Shown here one piece after another: positions 55,011-63,779 of a DNA stretch of 64,000 bases. The DNA is from Gorillibacterium timonense (GTDB lineage Bacteria > Bacillota > Bacilli > Paenibacillales > NBRC-103111). A program made the translations under genes and the position numbers. The stretch is taken from assembly GCF_001457415.1 (NCBI RefSeq), contig NZ_LN881722.1, positions 620,001 to 684,000 on the forward strand, written 5' to 3'. The notes beneath the pieces are model-generated. The model had not been told where the DNA came from and searched no databases. It worked only from the letters and a program-made list of their open reading frames with translations. The stretch's first letter is position 1. Every line of letters begins with the position of its first letter.

Positions 55011-56807
55011 ATGAACGTCGTACTCGCAACTCTAAACGCCAAATACATTCATACCAACCTCGCGCTCAGGCTTCTCAAGGCTTATTGCGGCGAAGAGTTT
55101 CCCGTGGAGATCGCGGAATATACGATTAAAGATCCGACGATGAACATCGTCACCGATCTGTTCGGCAGAAGGCCGGACGTTCTCGGTTTCTCCTGCTACA
55201 TCTGGAATATCGAAGAGACGCTTCGAATCGTTGAGCTGGTCAAAAAGGTGTTTCCCGACGTGCTCATCGTACTCGGTGGACCGGAAGTTTCCTACGATGC
55301 TGACATTTGGCTGAAAAAGTCGCCGGCGGTCGATTTTATCGTCATGGGAGAAGGGGAGGAGCCGTTTCGCGGCTTGCTCAGGCAAATTCGAGATGAGCGG
55401 AAGTGGAGCAAGGTCGACGGAATCGCCTTCCGAGATGGCGGCCATATCCGCATGAATCCGGCTGCGGTAAAGCTTGATTTGGACGATATCCCTTCTCCGT
55501 ACCGCTTTCCCGACGATGCTCTTGAGCTCGGAAGCCGCATCGTTTACTTCGAGACGAGCCGCGGCTGCCCGTTCAACTGCCAGTTTTGTCTGTCGAGTAT
55601 TGAAACGGGTGTGCGTTATTTCGATATCGAACGGACGAAAGCCGATATTCTCTACCTGGTGCAGAATGGAGCTAAGACGATCAAATTCGTCGACCGCACC
55701 TTCAACATCAAACGCGACTACGCGCTGGAAATGTTCGATTTTCTCATCAAGAACCACGGGGGTTGCGTGTTCCAGTTTGAGATCACCGCTGATATCATGC
55801 GCCCGGAAGTGCTGCAGTTCCTTGCGGAGAATGCGCCGCCCGGGATCTTCCGATTTGAGATCGGGGTGCAGTCGACCAATGAGACGACGAATGAGCTTGT
55901 GAAGCGCAAGCAGAACTTTGCGAAGCTGTGCCGTACGGTGAACGCCGTGAAGGAATCCGGTAAGATCGATCAACATCTGGATTTGATCGCGGGGCTGCCC
56001 GGCGAGGATTACACTTCCTTCAAAAAAACCTTCAACGATGTATTCGCTCTGCGTCCCGAAGAGCTGCAGCTCGGTTTCCTGAAAATGCTGCGCGGAACGG
56101 GCCTGCGCCGGGAAGCCGACAAATACGGATACGTCTATATGGATCATCCGCCCTATGAGATTCTTGGCAATGAGGTGCTGCCCTTTGCGGATATCGTGCG
56201 GATCAAACGGACGGAGGATATGCTCGAGAAGTATTGGAACGATCATCGACTCGATTATTCGGTCACCTTCCTGATTGAGCAGGTGTTTGCGACTCCGTTC
56301 GATTTTTTCCAGGAGTTCGGGGATTATGCGGCGGCGGAGGGTTGGCGCACGACAGGGCATCAACTGGAGGATTTGTTCGGAAGGCTGTACCAGTTTCTCG
56401 CTGCGCGCGGCACAGAACCTCTCGAGGTGGCGGAGGGGCTCATGAAGCTGGATTATTACCTCGGCCACAAGTACAAGCCGCGCAAGATCTGGTGGGAATC
56501 CCGGTCTGGTAGGGAACGTCACACCAGTTCGATTCAGCTCGCGGTGGAGCATCCGGAACGATTCACGGGGCCGTTTGGTTCCTCGAAGGAAATCGAGGGG
56601 CAGGAGGGAGCAGCGACCGGACTCGGGCTATTATCGAAGGATCTGTCAAAGCATGCGATGGTGGAGGTTTTGCCGTTCGATCTGGAGCTGTACCGGCGGG
56701 ATAAGAGAGTGGATTCATCGCGCAGTACCGTGCTTTTGGTGGTCTACCCGCCAGGCCGGGAACGAGCGGAATGCTATACATTTATGCTGGATAAGACCGA
56801 CTGCTGA
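55011..56807 (+). CDS. B12-binding-domain radical SAM protein (DUF4080 type)
   Basis: A 598-residue protein. The N-terminal 150 residues form a cobalamin-binding-like Rossmann domain (VLATLNAKYIHTNLALRLL, DVLGFSCYIWNIEETL, DVLIVLGGPEVS), although the classic DxHxxG is absent. The radical SAM core has SRGCPFNCQFCLSS (CxxxCxxC) and later IGVQSTNETTNELVKRKQN. The C-terminal 130 residues match DUF4080. Family members are assigned broadly as methyltransferase- or modification-type radical SAM enzymes; the substrate is not known. ATG 55011 follows AAAGGA by seven bases; the longer frame from 54933 overlaps the promoter and is rejected. Single gene with its own promoter and terminator. Confidence 0.88.
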   Translation: MNVVLATLNAKYIHTNLALRLLKAYCGEEFPVEIAEYTIKDPTMNIVTDLFGRRPDVLGFSCYIWNIEETLRIVELVKKVFPDVLIVLGGPEVSYDADIWLKKSPAVDFIVMGEGEEPFRGLLRQIRDERKWSKVDGIAFRDGGHIRMNPAAVKLDLDDIPSPYRFPDDALELGSRIVYFETSRGCPFNCQFCLSSIETGVRYFDIERTKADILYLVQNGAKTIKFVDRTFNIKRDYALEMFDFLIKNHGGCVFQFEITADIMRPEVLQFLAENAPPGIFRFEIGVQSTNETTNELVKRKQNFAKLCRTVNAVKESGKIDQHLDLIAGLPGEDYTSFKKTFNDVFALRPEELQLGFLKMLRGTGLRREADKYGYVYMDHPPYEILGNEVLPFADIVRIKRTEDMLEKYWNDHRLDYSVTFLIEQVFATPFDFFQEFGDYAAAEGWRTTGHQLEDLFGRLYQFLAARGTEPLEVAEGLMKLDYYLGHKYKPRKIWWESRSGRERHTSSIQLAVEHPERFTGPFGSSKEIEGQEGAATGLGLLSKDLSKHAMVEVLPFDLELYRRDKRVDSSRSTVLLVVYPPGRERAECYTFMLDKTDC

Positions 56808-56847
56808 ATGCGTCGAGACTTCACCGAATTTAATAGCATAGAACGAG

Positions 56848-56886
56848 AGCGCTCTTGGTATACGAACCAAAAGCGCTTTTGCTTTT
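56848..56886 (+). terminator. Rho-independent terminator of the radical SAM gene
   Basis: AGCGCTCTTGGT (56848-56859) pairs with ACCAAAAGCGCT (56866-56877), followed by TTTTGCTTTTCC. Confidence 0.8.
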
Positions 56887-56958
56887 CCTAGCGCTTCTCG
56901 TTCATACGGCTTGCCGCTGGGGCGTGGAATGGTCTCTCCGCGTTCCTGTCGGGGCTTT

Positions 56959-57585
56959 CTATTCCATCAAATCACGCGCATGGGTGCCACTGCAGAAGAA
57001 GGCGACAATGGCATCGGCGGCTTCTTCGCGAGAGGAGAAGGGGCTCGTCTCCAGCTCGCGCCCTCCGATCATGAGCAGCGCAGAGAAGGCATGGGAGAGA
57101 AAGAGCGGGTTTGCTTCTCCAATCTCTCCCTTGGACATCGCATCCCGGAATGTTTCGGCCATCAGTTCGTGGATGCCGCCTTCCGCTTGTCGCATAGCCG
57201 CCATCTGTTCATCAGTCACATGGGGGCGGACCTCCCGAAGCATGCTTTCAAAGTCGCTATGACGAACCTGTAAGTAAGCTCGCACGACCTCTCGCAGCCG
57301 CTCCGGTAAACTGCCCGGACGGTCGAGAATCAGCTTCGTCTGGTGGCGGACGTTTCCCATGAGCATGACGATGCTGGCTGTAAACAACTCCGCCTTGTTA
57401 TGGAAGTAGTAATAGACGGAGGCTTTGGTCACTCCACAGGCGTCTGCAATGGCATCAAGAGAAACCTTCTCATATCCGTGCTCCATAAACAACCGAGAGG
57501 ACAACGCAAGAATTTGCTCCTTTACGTTCTGGGAGGTATCCGATGTTTTAGGGCGTCCGGGTTGACGTTTCGAGGGTTTGTTCAT
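56959..57585 (-). CDS. TetR-family transcriptional repressor
   Basis: A 208-residue regulator. The N-terminal TetR_N helix-turn-helix reads ILALSSRLFMEHGYEKVSLDAIADACGVTKASVYYYFHNKAELF; the remaining 150 residues form the ligand-binding helical domain with an arginine-rich C-terminal helix. It is divergent from an MMPL exporter, the usual arrangement in which the TetR protein represses the pump. ATG 57585 has GGAG nine bases upstream, so the longer starts at 57600 and 57609 are less likely. An evident palindromic operator is not clear in the AT-rich spacer. Confidence 0.92.
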   Translation of the reverse strand: MNKPSKRQPGRPKTSDTSQNVKEQILALSSRLFMEHGYEKVSLDAIADACGVTKASVYYYFHNKAELFTASIVMLMGNVRHQTKLILDRPGSLPERLREVVRAYLQVRHSDFESMLREVRPHVTDEQMAAMRQAEGGIHELMAETFRDAMSKGEIGEANPLFLSHAFSALLMIGGRELETSPFSSREEAADAIVAFFCSGTHARDLME

Positions 57586-57639
57586 AGGCTTGTACTCCAT
57601 TTTTAACATATTTGTAAATGAGAATAATTATTATTTATC

Positions 57640-57668
57640 TTGATAATTAACCTACTGGTATATATAAT
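57640..57668 (+). promoter_or_regulatory. Strong sigma-A promoter for the MMPL transporter
   Basis: TTGATA (57640-57645), exactly 17 bases, then TATAAT (57663-57668). Located in the divergent gap between tetR-like and MMPL genes, so a bound TetR protein here would block it. Confidence 0.65.
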
Positions 57669-57783
57669 AAAAATCGAAATCGACCTTTAACACCCTTTCC
57701 AGCACTGGGAGGGTTTTGTCCAAGTTACGGCTTTATTATAGCGTGCGCGGAGCAGAAAGAACACCTGACGGGAGATGATCCAA

Positions 57784-60081
57784 GTGGAATGGGAAAACGA
57801 AGAAGCTGGCAGACAAACGAATAAGTCCTTTTTGGACCATTTGAGCAGAGGGGTGGCAGGTCCCAAGTCGCGCTGGGTGATCGTTCTTCTCTGGATCGTG
57901 CTCATTAGCGTGCTGACCCTCATCTGGCCATCCGTGTCCAAGGAAGAAAATGACGGAGCGAAGAACCTGGCGGCAACAGAGCCTTCCGTCATCGCGGAGG
58001 AGATAGCCGCCAAAGAATTTCCTGGAGAAGACGGCATTCCGGCTCTCGTGGTGTGGAATCGCGAGAAAGGACTCACCGAGGATGACCTGGCCGCCATCCG
58101 TCAGGTGACGGAAGCCTTGACCGAGAAGCCTGCGCCGGGTATGCAATCCGTCCTTCCTTATCACCTGTTGCCGCTTCCCGCCATGCAGGGCAGCCTGTCT
58201 CAGGACCGCAGCACGCTGGTCATGCCTGTACTTTTCCGAAACGGGTTGGACAGCGACCAACTCAAGGAAGGGCTGGAGCAGCTGACGGCCAGTGTCAAAA
58301 CCACAATTGCCGACGATCCGTTCACCGCTGCCAGCCGAGATCCGGAGCTTCTTAACGCACGGATTACCGGGCCAGCCGGAATCGCCGTCGATGCTACCGG
58401 CTTGTTCAAGGATGCGGATGTCTCGCTGCTTATCGCCACCGTGATCCTCGTCCTGGTTCTGCTGTTATTCATCTACCGCTCGCCGGTGCTCGCGCTCATT
58501 CCGATCGTTGCGGTCGGCTTCGCCTACGGTCTGATCAGCCCCATTCTCGGCAAGCTGGCACAGGAAGGCATCATTGTGGTGGACTCGCAAGCGATCTCGA
58601 TCATGACCGTGCTCCTCTTTGGTGCCGGTACGGATTACTGTCTGTTCCTCGTCGCGCGCTACCGAACCTATTTGACGCTTGAGGCTGACAAACGGAAGGC
58701 TCTCGCTCGGGCCATCAAGGGCTCCGCCGGGGCCATAGCGATGAGCGGATTGACCGTTGTGTTATCCTTACTTGCCCTTTTGCTGACGCACTACGGGGCT
58801 TACCACCGGTTTGCGATTCCATTCAGCCTGTCGATTCTGGTCATGGGCTTGGCGAGCCTAACCCTCGTTCCCGCCCTTCTCGCCATCATGGGCAGAGGAT
58901 CCTTTTTCCCTGTCATTCCGCGAACCGAGGCGATGAGGAAGGATCTTGCACGCCGCAAGGGGAAGCTGTATCGGGAACGTAAAACCGGCAAGCTCGGTGG
59001 AGCTATCGGTTCTCTCGTAACCGGGAAGCCTGTGGCCGTGACGGTTCTGTCGCTCGTTCTGCTTGTCGGTCTTGCGGCCTTCACGCCTGGAATCAAGGTG
59101 ACCTATGACATCCTTTCCTCCTTTCCAGGCGACATGCCGTCGCGCGAAGGTTTTGCCACTCTCGGGGAGAAATTCAACCCCGGTTCGCTGGCTCCCGTCC
59201 AAGTGATGGTGGATTCGGAGGGGAAGGCGACCGAGGTGGGCGATGTCCTCGCCAAGCTTCCTTATGTCGCTAGCGTTTCCGATCCGAAGGAGAGTGCGAG
59301 CAATCCGACAATCGTCGCCTACGAGCTGGAGCTAGCGATTAACCCTTATTCCTATGAAGCGATGGGGCATATTCCTGATATTCGTCAGGCGGTCGTCGAA
59401 GCTTTGACCAAGGCTGGGGTTCCCACCGCGGATGAACATGTATGGATCGCCGGACAGACCGCCCAGCAGCACGATACGGAAGAAGTTACGCGAAGAGATT
59501 CGCTCACGGTCATGCCGGTTGTCATCGGCCTTATCGCACTTCTGCTGCTCGTATACCTGCGCTCCATTATCGCCATGCTCTACTTGGTTGGGACGGTGCT
59601 GCTTTCCTTCTTCTCGGCACTCGGCCTCGGTTGGCTCATCCTCCACTACGGCTTTGGTGTGGATGCGATTCAGGGCGCCATTCCTTTGTATACCTTCGTT
59701 TTCCTCGTCGCGCTAGGTGAGGATTACAACATCTTTATGGTGTCCAGCATCTGGCAAAAGGCGCGAAAGGGAGTCCCTTTACGGACTGCGGTCAGTGAAG
59801 GCGTCAAAGAGACGGGATCGGTGATCACATCCGCGGGGATCATTCTGGCAGGCACATTCGCCGTCCTGACCAACCTGCCCATCCAGGTTCTGCTTCAATT
59901 CGGACTCATCACGGCGCTCGGTGTGCTTCTGGATACCTTCCTCGTCCGGCCTTTCCTGGTTCCGGCTATCACAGTGCTGTTGGGCCGCTATGCTTTCTGG
60001 CCGAGCAAAGCATGGAAGCTGCCGAACACCATCTCTCGTGCGCCGCGCAAGGAATATGGACAAACGACAAGTTACGAATGA
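57784..60081 (+). CDS. MMPL/RND-type membrane exporter
   Basis: A protein of about 765 residues with twelve membrane helices in two repeats and two large external loops. The repeats carry LLLFIYRSPVLALIPIVAVGFAYGLISP plus FGAGTDYCLFLVARYR, and later ALGEDYNIFMVSSIWQKARKG, the usual proton-relay Asp/Tyr region of MMPL proteins. Such transporters export lipids, drugs or peptides using the proton gradient. The start is probably GTG 57784, nine bases after GGGAG; ATG 57775 is adjacent to the same GGAG and too close. Controlled by the divergent TetR gene. Terminator follows. Substrate unknown. Confidence 0.92.
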   Translation: MEWENEEAGRQTNKSFLDHLSRGVAGPKSRWVIVLLWIVLISVLTLIWPSVSKEENDGAKNLAATEPSVIAEEIAAKEFPGEDGIPALVVWNREKGLTEDDLAAIRQVTEALTEKPAPGMQSVLPYHLLPLPAMQGSLSQDRSTLVMPVLFRNGLDSDQLKEGLEQLTASVKTTIADDPFTAASRDPELLNARITGPAGIAVDATGLFKDADVSLLIATVILVLVLLLFIYRSPVLALIPIVAVGFAYGLISPILGKLAQEGIIVVDSQAISIMTVLLFGAGTDYCLFLVARYRTYLTLEADKRKALARAIKGSAGAIAMSGLTVVLSLLALLLTHYGAYHRFAIPFSLSILVMGLASLTLVPALLAIMGRGSFFPVIPRTEAMRKDLARRKGKLYRERKTGKLGGAIGSLVTGKPVAVTVLSLVLLVGLAAFTPGIKVTYDILSSFPGDMPSREGFATLGEKFNPGSLAPVQVMVDSEGKATEVGDVLAKLPYVASVSDPKESASNPTIVAYELELAINPYSYEAMGHIPDIRQAVVEALTKAGVPTADEHVWIAGQTAQQHDTEEVTRRDSLTVMPVVIGLIALLLLVYLRSIIAMLYLVGTVLLSFFSALGLGWLILHYGFGVDAIQGAIPLYTFVFLVALGEDYNIFMVSSIWQKARKGVPLRTAVSEGVKETGSVITSAGIILAGTFAVLTNLPIQVLLQFGLITALGVLLDTFLVRPFLVPAITVLLGRYAFWPSKAWKLPNTISRAPRKEYGQTTSYE

Positions 60082-60463
60082 ATGAATCATATAGGAAAAG
60101 AACTGACGGCTTGCACAGCGTCAGTTTTTTTTCGTTTAAGCTGAAAGCGTTAACGCGAAGAGTCGAATTTTGATACAATCATTCAGCTAACAGGCAAGAT
60201 AGTCGCAAAAAAAGGAAAAATGACATTTTTAGAGAAATAAAATAATTATTAATCAAATAGGAAGGGGATGTTCTCTTATTCGATAAAATTACCTTATTTT
60301 AACATTACGACCTTAGATTTTGGGAGATCAATATCGTGATATCAGGTTAATGTTGATTACATAATTCGGTCAATAAAGGAATCGAGTTTGCATTGCTTAA
60401 AAGCTCAGGTAATCCGTTAATGCCAACATAGAAAATTTAACTAATGTGCTGGAGGTTAAAATA
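60082..60463. other. AT-rich intergenic region with terminator
   Basis: Apart from the terminator at 60101-60132, this 382-base stretch has much lower GC than the coding regions around it, with homopolymer A and T runs. I see no gene; it marks the start of an AT-rich, probably acquired segment reaching to about 63.6 kb. Confidence 0.6.
60101..60132 (+). terminator. Rho-independent terminator of the MMPL gene
   Basis: AACTGACG (60101-60108) pairs with CGTCAGTT (60119-60126), followed by TTTTTT. Confidence 0.88.
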
Positions 60464-60964
60464 ATGGGTAAACCGACAATCGAAGTATTTCAAATGAAGC
60501 ACGATGAGTTTCTTTTTTTGGGTATGGAAAGTTCGCTTCAAAACCCGGATTTTCAAAAAATATGGGAAAACTTTTTTAATGCTGGCGGATTTGATAAAAT
60601 CGAACCCTATCAAAAAGAGCCATGCCCTATGAACATATGGCATAATAACAATCCCGAATACGATGTTTATTTTATCGGTAAAATCGTTGAAGGAATAGAC
60701 GAAGCACCTGAAGGGTATACATTAATGAAATTTCCCGCGCGTGAATTTCTTGTCGTTACTCATGAATGGTTATCCGAACATGAAAGAATTGTCGGGGAAG
60801 ATGGGAATGGACAATGCAACAGATATGCGGATAACGTACAAATACCGGACGGCTATATAAGATATGACGAATCCGGTAGTCAAATTAAGTTAATCGAAAG
60901 AGAATATTCCGATACCGAAAACGGACATAGATATGAGGTTTGGGTACCAATAAAAAAATTATAG
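60464..60964 (+). CDS. GyrI-like effector-binding domain protein
   Basis: A 166-residue stand-alone GyrI/AraC-E_bind-like protein. The signature region is KIVEGIDEAPEGYTLMKFPAREFLVVTH and the C-terminal RYEVWVPIKK, closing the barrel. No DNA-binding domain. Such proteins bind small ligands and may confer toxin or antibiotic tolerance, or act as sensors. GGAGG lies nine bases before ATG 60464. The gene is AT-rich, unlike the core genes in this window, which supports recent transfer. Family membership is clear, function unknown. Confidence 0.78.
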   Translation: MGKPTIEVFQMKHDEFLFLGMESSLQNPDFQKIWENFFNAGGFDKIEPYQKEPCPMNIWHNNNPEYDVYFIGKIVEGIDEAPEGYTLMKFPAREFLVVTHEWLSEHERIVGEDGNGQCNRYADNVQIPDGYIRYDESGSQIKLIEREYSDTENGHRYEVWVPIKKL

Positions 60965-61117
60965 AAGCAATCTTACAAAGAACCATAAAATTGCAAAAAT
61001 GTCCATCCCATATGTGTCTTTTACCATCAATGTGGTCGAATACACTTATCTTCTAAATTTAAGCTGAACATCCTAATGTCAATCATTAACTTAATGGGTA
61101 ACGATAGTTTAATCACT

Positions 61118-61156
61118 GGCAACAAGGCCGTCGATTACTTCGATGGCCTTGTTGCC
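61118..61156. repeat. 17-bp stem-loop in AT-rich gap
   Basis: The arms GGCAACAAGGCC and GGCCTTGTTGCC extend inward through TCGA/TCGA, giving a 17-bp stem with one G-T pair. There is no T run after it. It lies between a GyrI-like and an AraC-type gene and may be a terminator remnant or the end of a small mobile element. Confidence 0.45.
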
Positions 61157-61259
61157 ATGTTGATGACGTAAACTTCGACTATTGAGAATAAACATCACAA
61201 CTTAGATCATAAATTCGTTCTTGCTTTTCCGTATGATGGATACAAGGGAGATGAACAGA

Positions 61260-62159
61260 TTGTATGAATGGAACGAAGCGATCCAAAAAATGATTGACTG
61301 GATTGAGGACCATGTCACGGAAAACCCATCGCTATTAGATATGTCAAAGCAGATAGGGTATTCCCCTTATTATTGCTCGACGCAGTTTCACAAGATTGCC
61401 GGCATGACATTAAAAAGCTATATGGCAGGGCGACGGCTCTGCCTCGCAACGCTGGACATCCGAGACTCCAACGAGCGCATACTCGATATCGCAATCCGAT
61501 ATGGATTTTCTTCGCAGGAGGCGTTCACCCGGGCTTTTGTTACCGCATATGGATGTACACCGTATGTATTCCGTAAAAATCCCCGGCCATTGCCTCTGTC
61601 CATCAAACAAACTGTACTCTTCCCCGAACACTATAAAGGAAAGGGAGAATCGACAATGAGCCGAACGATTTTAACAGACGCTAGTATCCGTATAGAGTAC
61701 ATTCCTGCACACAAATACATTGGAGTATACGACAACACTTCAACGAATTATGGGGAACTATGGGCAGGCCATGATTGCGATTTAATTACGGGATTGGTTG
61801 AAAGCATGGGTCATATCAGTCATCCTGTAGTAACTGCTCATACTGCGGGATGGACTTGGAAGGACGGCAAGAAAACTTATTTCTACGGTCTTGGTGTGCC
61901 ATTCGAGTACGAGGGTGAAATTCCCAAGGGTTTTGACATGCGCGAGTTTGCCGCAAGCTATTACCTTGTGTTCTCCCATCCGCCTTTTCATTATTTGAAG
62001 GATAACGGAGAAGTCATGAGCCGAGTCGAGAGCCTGGCATGGACGTTTGACCCTTCCACAATGGGATACAAATGGAATGAAGATGTGTGTCAGGACTATC
62101 AAAGACATTATCCTGAAGGCTTGGGCTATCAAGTCTTGAGGCCAGTGGCGAAGCTGTAA
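61260..62159 (+). CDS. AraC-family regulator with GyrI-like effector domain
   Basis: About 300 residues. The N-terminal AraC-type double HTH (PSLLDMSKQIGYSPYYCSTQF and ILDIAIRYGFSSQEAFTRAF) is followed by VTAYGCTPYVFRKNP, typical of this family. Residues 140 on form a GyrI-like effector domain (IEYIPAHKYIGVYDNTS, YGLGVPFEYEGEIPKGF). Related to multidrug-sensing SoxS/Rob-like regulators. The start is probably TTG 61260, nine bases after AAGGGAG; ATG 61251 directly abuts that site and ATG 61236 has none. It shares its effector fold with the nearby GyrI-like genes. AT-rich. A terminator follows. Confidence 0.87.
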   Translation: MYEWNEAIQKMIDWIEDHVTENPSLLDMSKQIGYSPYYCSTQFHKIAGMTLKSYMAGRRLCLATLDIRDSNERILDIAIRYGFSSQEAFTRAFVTAYGCTPYVFRKNPRPLPLSIKQTVLFPEHYKGKGESTMSRTILTDASIRIEYIPAHKYIGVYDNTSTNYGELWAGHDCDLITGLVESMGHISHPVVTAHTAGWTWKDGKKTYFYGLGVPFEYEGEIPKGFDMREFAASYYLVFSHPPFHYLKDNGEVMSRVESLAWTFDPSTMGYKWNEDVCQDYQRHYPEGLGYQVLRPVAKL

Positions 62160-62187
62160 GCTTAAGCTACAAACACGGAATCACTCA

Positions 62188-62224
62188 AAGAAACGACTAA
62201 TTCAAGACGAGTTAGTCGTTTCTT
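62188..62224. terminator. Bidirectional terminator between converging AraC-type and nucleotidyltransferase genes
   Basis: GAAACGACTAA (62190-62200) pairs with TTAGTCGTTTC (62212-62222), with A-rich and T-rich flanks. Confidence 0.8.
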
Positions 62225-62233
62225 CGTCGATCA

Positions 62234-62989
62234 TTACACCTTTGAAAGCTCCTTTTTTATTTCCATTAGCATATACTCGGCAAATGCTGAAAGTTGAGAT
62301 GGATTACCATAATTATCCGTGCTCACTCCGGTATACTCATTCAAGTAAAATTGAACCAGATCTCGATACGGATTAGGTACGTTCTCTACCCCCCATATCC
62401 CCCCTTCTTTCTTTGATGAGATTTTGCCTTCCCTAATGAAATAAAGCACTCTGCATAAGTTCAATGTCAGGTACAGAGGGTTCTCCATAATTGCATCGGA
62501 TGCACCTTCGATGTCGTGAAGGATGGAAGCAAGATAGTGTTGACTGTCTATCGGTGGGTAAAGGTCTGCAAGTGGTCTTCCATATAAGGTCCTGCCTCTG
62601 TGATAGGCTACCGTTATTTGAGAAGCTAGATCCTGATCCTCATAGCCCCCTATCAAATAATGTTCATTTGCGCGATACTGCTCACGGTGATAATCGGAGA
62701 AATGAAACTCACAAGGTGTCGGGTATACAGACTCAAGTAGAGCAGCCTCCAAGATTACGCTGCATTCAATCCCATTCTCGATTTCATCACGCAGCGATAG
62801 AATCTTGTGTGATAGCTGTTTCGCGGATAAGGTCGGTAATGGTTCTTTTACGACAATTAATAGATCAATATCGCTCCTTGAAGGATTAAAACATCCCATT
62901 GCCAAAGAACCATGAAGATAGAGTCCAACTAAATTCTCTCTTAACTCCTCTACAAATATAGCTTTTATTTTGTCTAAAGTGATCTGCAT
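62234..62989 (-). CDS. Aminoglycoside adenylyltransferase-like nucleotidyltransferase
   Basis: A 251-residue protein of the AadA/ANT(3'')-ANT(9) type. The polymerase-beta-like active site is GSLAMGCFNPSRSDIDLLIV, with GSxxxG and the paired aspartates of SDIDL. The C-terminal part matches the DUF4111-type helical domain, with YLTLNLCRVLYFIREGKISSK and GGIWG. AadA enzymes adenylylate streptomycin/spectinomycin; the homologous Bacilli proteins are often uncharacterised and may have other substrates. Stand-alone gene in an AT-rich segment, transcribed leftward from the 63-kb gap. Resistance is possible but not shown by sequence alone. Confidence 0.87.
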   Translation of the reverse strand: MQITLDKIKAIFVEELRENLVGLYLHGSLAMGCFNPSRSDIDLLIVVKEPLPTLSAKQLSHKILSLRDEIENGIECSVILEAALLESVYPTPCEFHFSDYHREQYRANEHYLIGGYEDQDLASQITVAYHRGRTLYGRPLADLYPPIDSQHYLASILHDIEGASDAIMENPLYLTLNLCRVLYFIREGKISSKKEGGIWGVENVPNPYRDLVQFYLNEYTGVSTDNYGNPSQLSAFAEYMLMEIKKELSKV

Positions 62990-63087
62990 TTGAGTAAGCC
63001 TCCTTGTATTCTAATGATCAGTTCAATTGTAGGAAAAGAATTGAACCGAAGATAGGCAAAGAATATACTTACCTATGTTTGCACAAC

Positions 63088-63128
63088 AAAAAGGCTCACG
63101 TTCGTGTTCCTTGCACGCGAGCCTTTTT
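63088..63128. terminator. Bidirectional terminator downstream of the CD3324-type gene
   Basis: AAAAAGGCTC (63088-63097) pairs with GAGCCTTTTT (63119-63128). The hairpin directly follows the stop at 63130 on the minus strand. Confidence 0.85.
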
Positions 63129-63129
63129 G

Positions 63130-63393
63130 CTATTTCTTTGTACGATAAACGATTTTCTTTATACTGTCATGGGACAGGCAAAATGAACTTGAAAGTTGAT
63201 CCAGAGCCATACCCTGTTGGAATAATTGCCGGATCTCTGTGTTTCGTTTCAGAAGAAATTTTCTCTGACCCGATTTTTGTCCCCACTTTTTCCTGCTTGG
63301 AGAAGGGATATAAAGAATCTGACCTTGAACATATTTTTGGATTTCAAGAAGTAAATCATCGGGTAAAACATCACTTGCGGAAACATATTTCAT
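63130..63393 (-). CDS. CD3324-type small regulator
   Basis: An 87-residue protein. The start MKYVSASDVLPDDLLLEIQKYVQGQ is the family hallmark (cited as outline), followed by LYIPSPSRKKWGQKSGQRKFL and a C-terminal helix-turn-helix (LDQLSSSFCLSHDSIKKIVY). These Mor-like short proteins of Clostridia and Bacilli are likely DNA-binding; targets are unknown. ATG 63393 follows AGGAGG by ten bases, so the upstream in-frame ATG 63450 is rejected. Downstream in the same direction of a tiny ORF at 63464-63574 and followed by a terminator. Confidence 0.82.
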   Translation of the reverse strand: MKYVSASDVLPDDLLLEIQKYVQGQILYIPSPSRKKWGQKSGQRKFLLKRNTEIRQLFQQGMALDQLSSSFCLSHDSIKKIVYRTKK

Positions 63394-63463
63394 AAGCTTC
63401 GCTCCTCCTTCATCACCTTTCGATGGCAGGGTGCAAAGCCTATATAACAAACGATATCAAGAT

Positions 63464-63574
63464 TTATTCAGCGGTTAAGGAAAGCAGGCTCCATACAAAC
63501 AACCGCTGTTGTTCATCATACAGACTTTGCATGGAGCAAATTTCACGAAGGGATGGTTTTCTATTCAACTTCAT
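63464..63574 (-). CDS. Small ORF, 36 codons, with good ribosome site
   Basis: Reads from ATG 63574 to TAA 63464-63466, encoding 36 residues starting MKLNRKPSLREICSM and ending WSLLSLTAE. AGAGGAGA lies seven bases before the ATG. No signal peptide or known motif. It lies 70 bases upstream of the CD3324-type gene on the same strand, so the two could form a small operon, or it could act as a leader peptide. Evidence is limited to position and ribosome site. Confidence 0.4.
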   Translation of the reverse strand: MKLNRKPSLREICSMQSLYDEQQRLFVWSLLSLTAE

Positions 63575-63715
63575 GACGGCTTCTCCTCTCTCTTACCATT
63601 TTCTTAAACATTATCATGTACTTGTATTTTTCTTCAAGATCTTTGGTAAATCTTCTTGAGGGGATTCTCCACCGTTAGATCGGCAGGAAGGTCAGCGGTA
63701 AGAAGGATTAAATCG

Positions 63716-63762
63716 AAAAAGGCTCGGCAGAAGGGACCGTGAGGTCGCTCTGTCGAGCCTTT
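63716..63762. terminator. Terminator of mannose-6-phosphate isomerase
   Basis: AAAGGCTCGGCAG (63718-63730) pairs with CTGTCGAGCCTTT (63750-63762) with one G-T pair; on the minus strand a T-rich stretch follows. It lies 18 bases beyond the manA stop. Confidence 0.8.
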
Positions 63763-63779
63763 GTTTCACGCGGGGCCGT

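Noticed and set aside
63004-63395. Plus-strand frames opposite the CD3324-type gene
   Set aside because: The minus-strand protein has a recognised family pattern and a strong ribosome site; the plus frames have neither.
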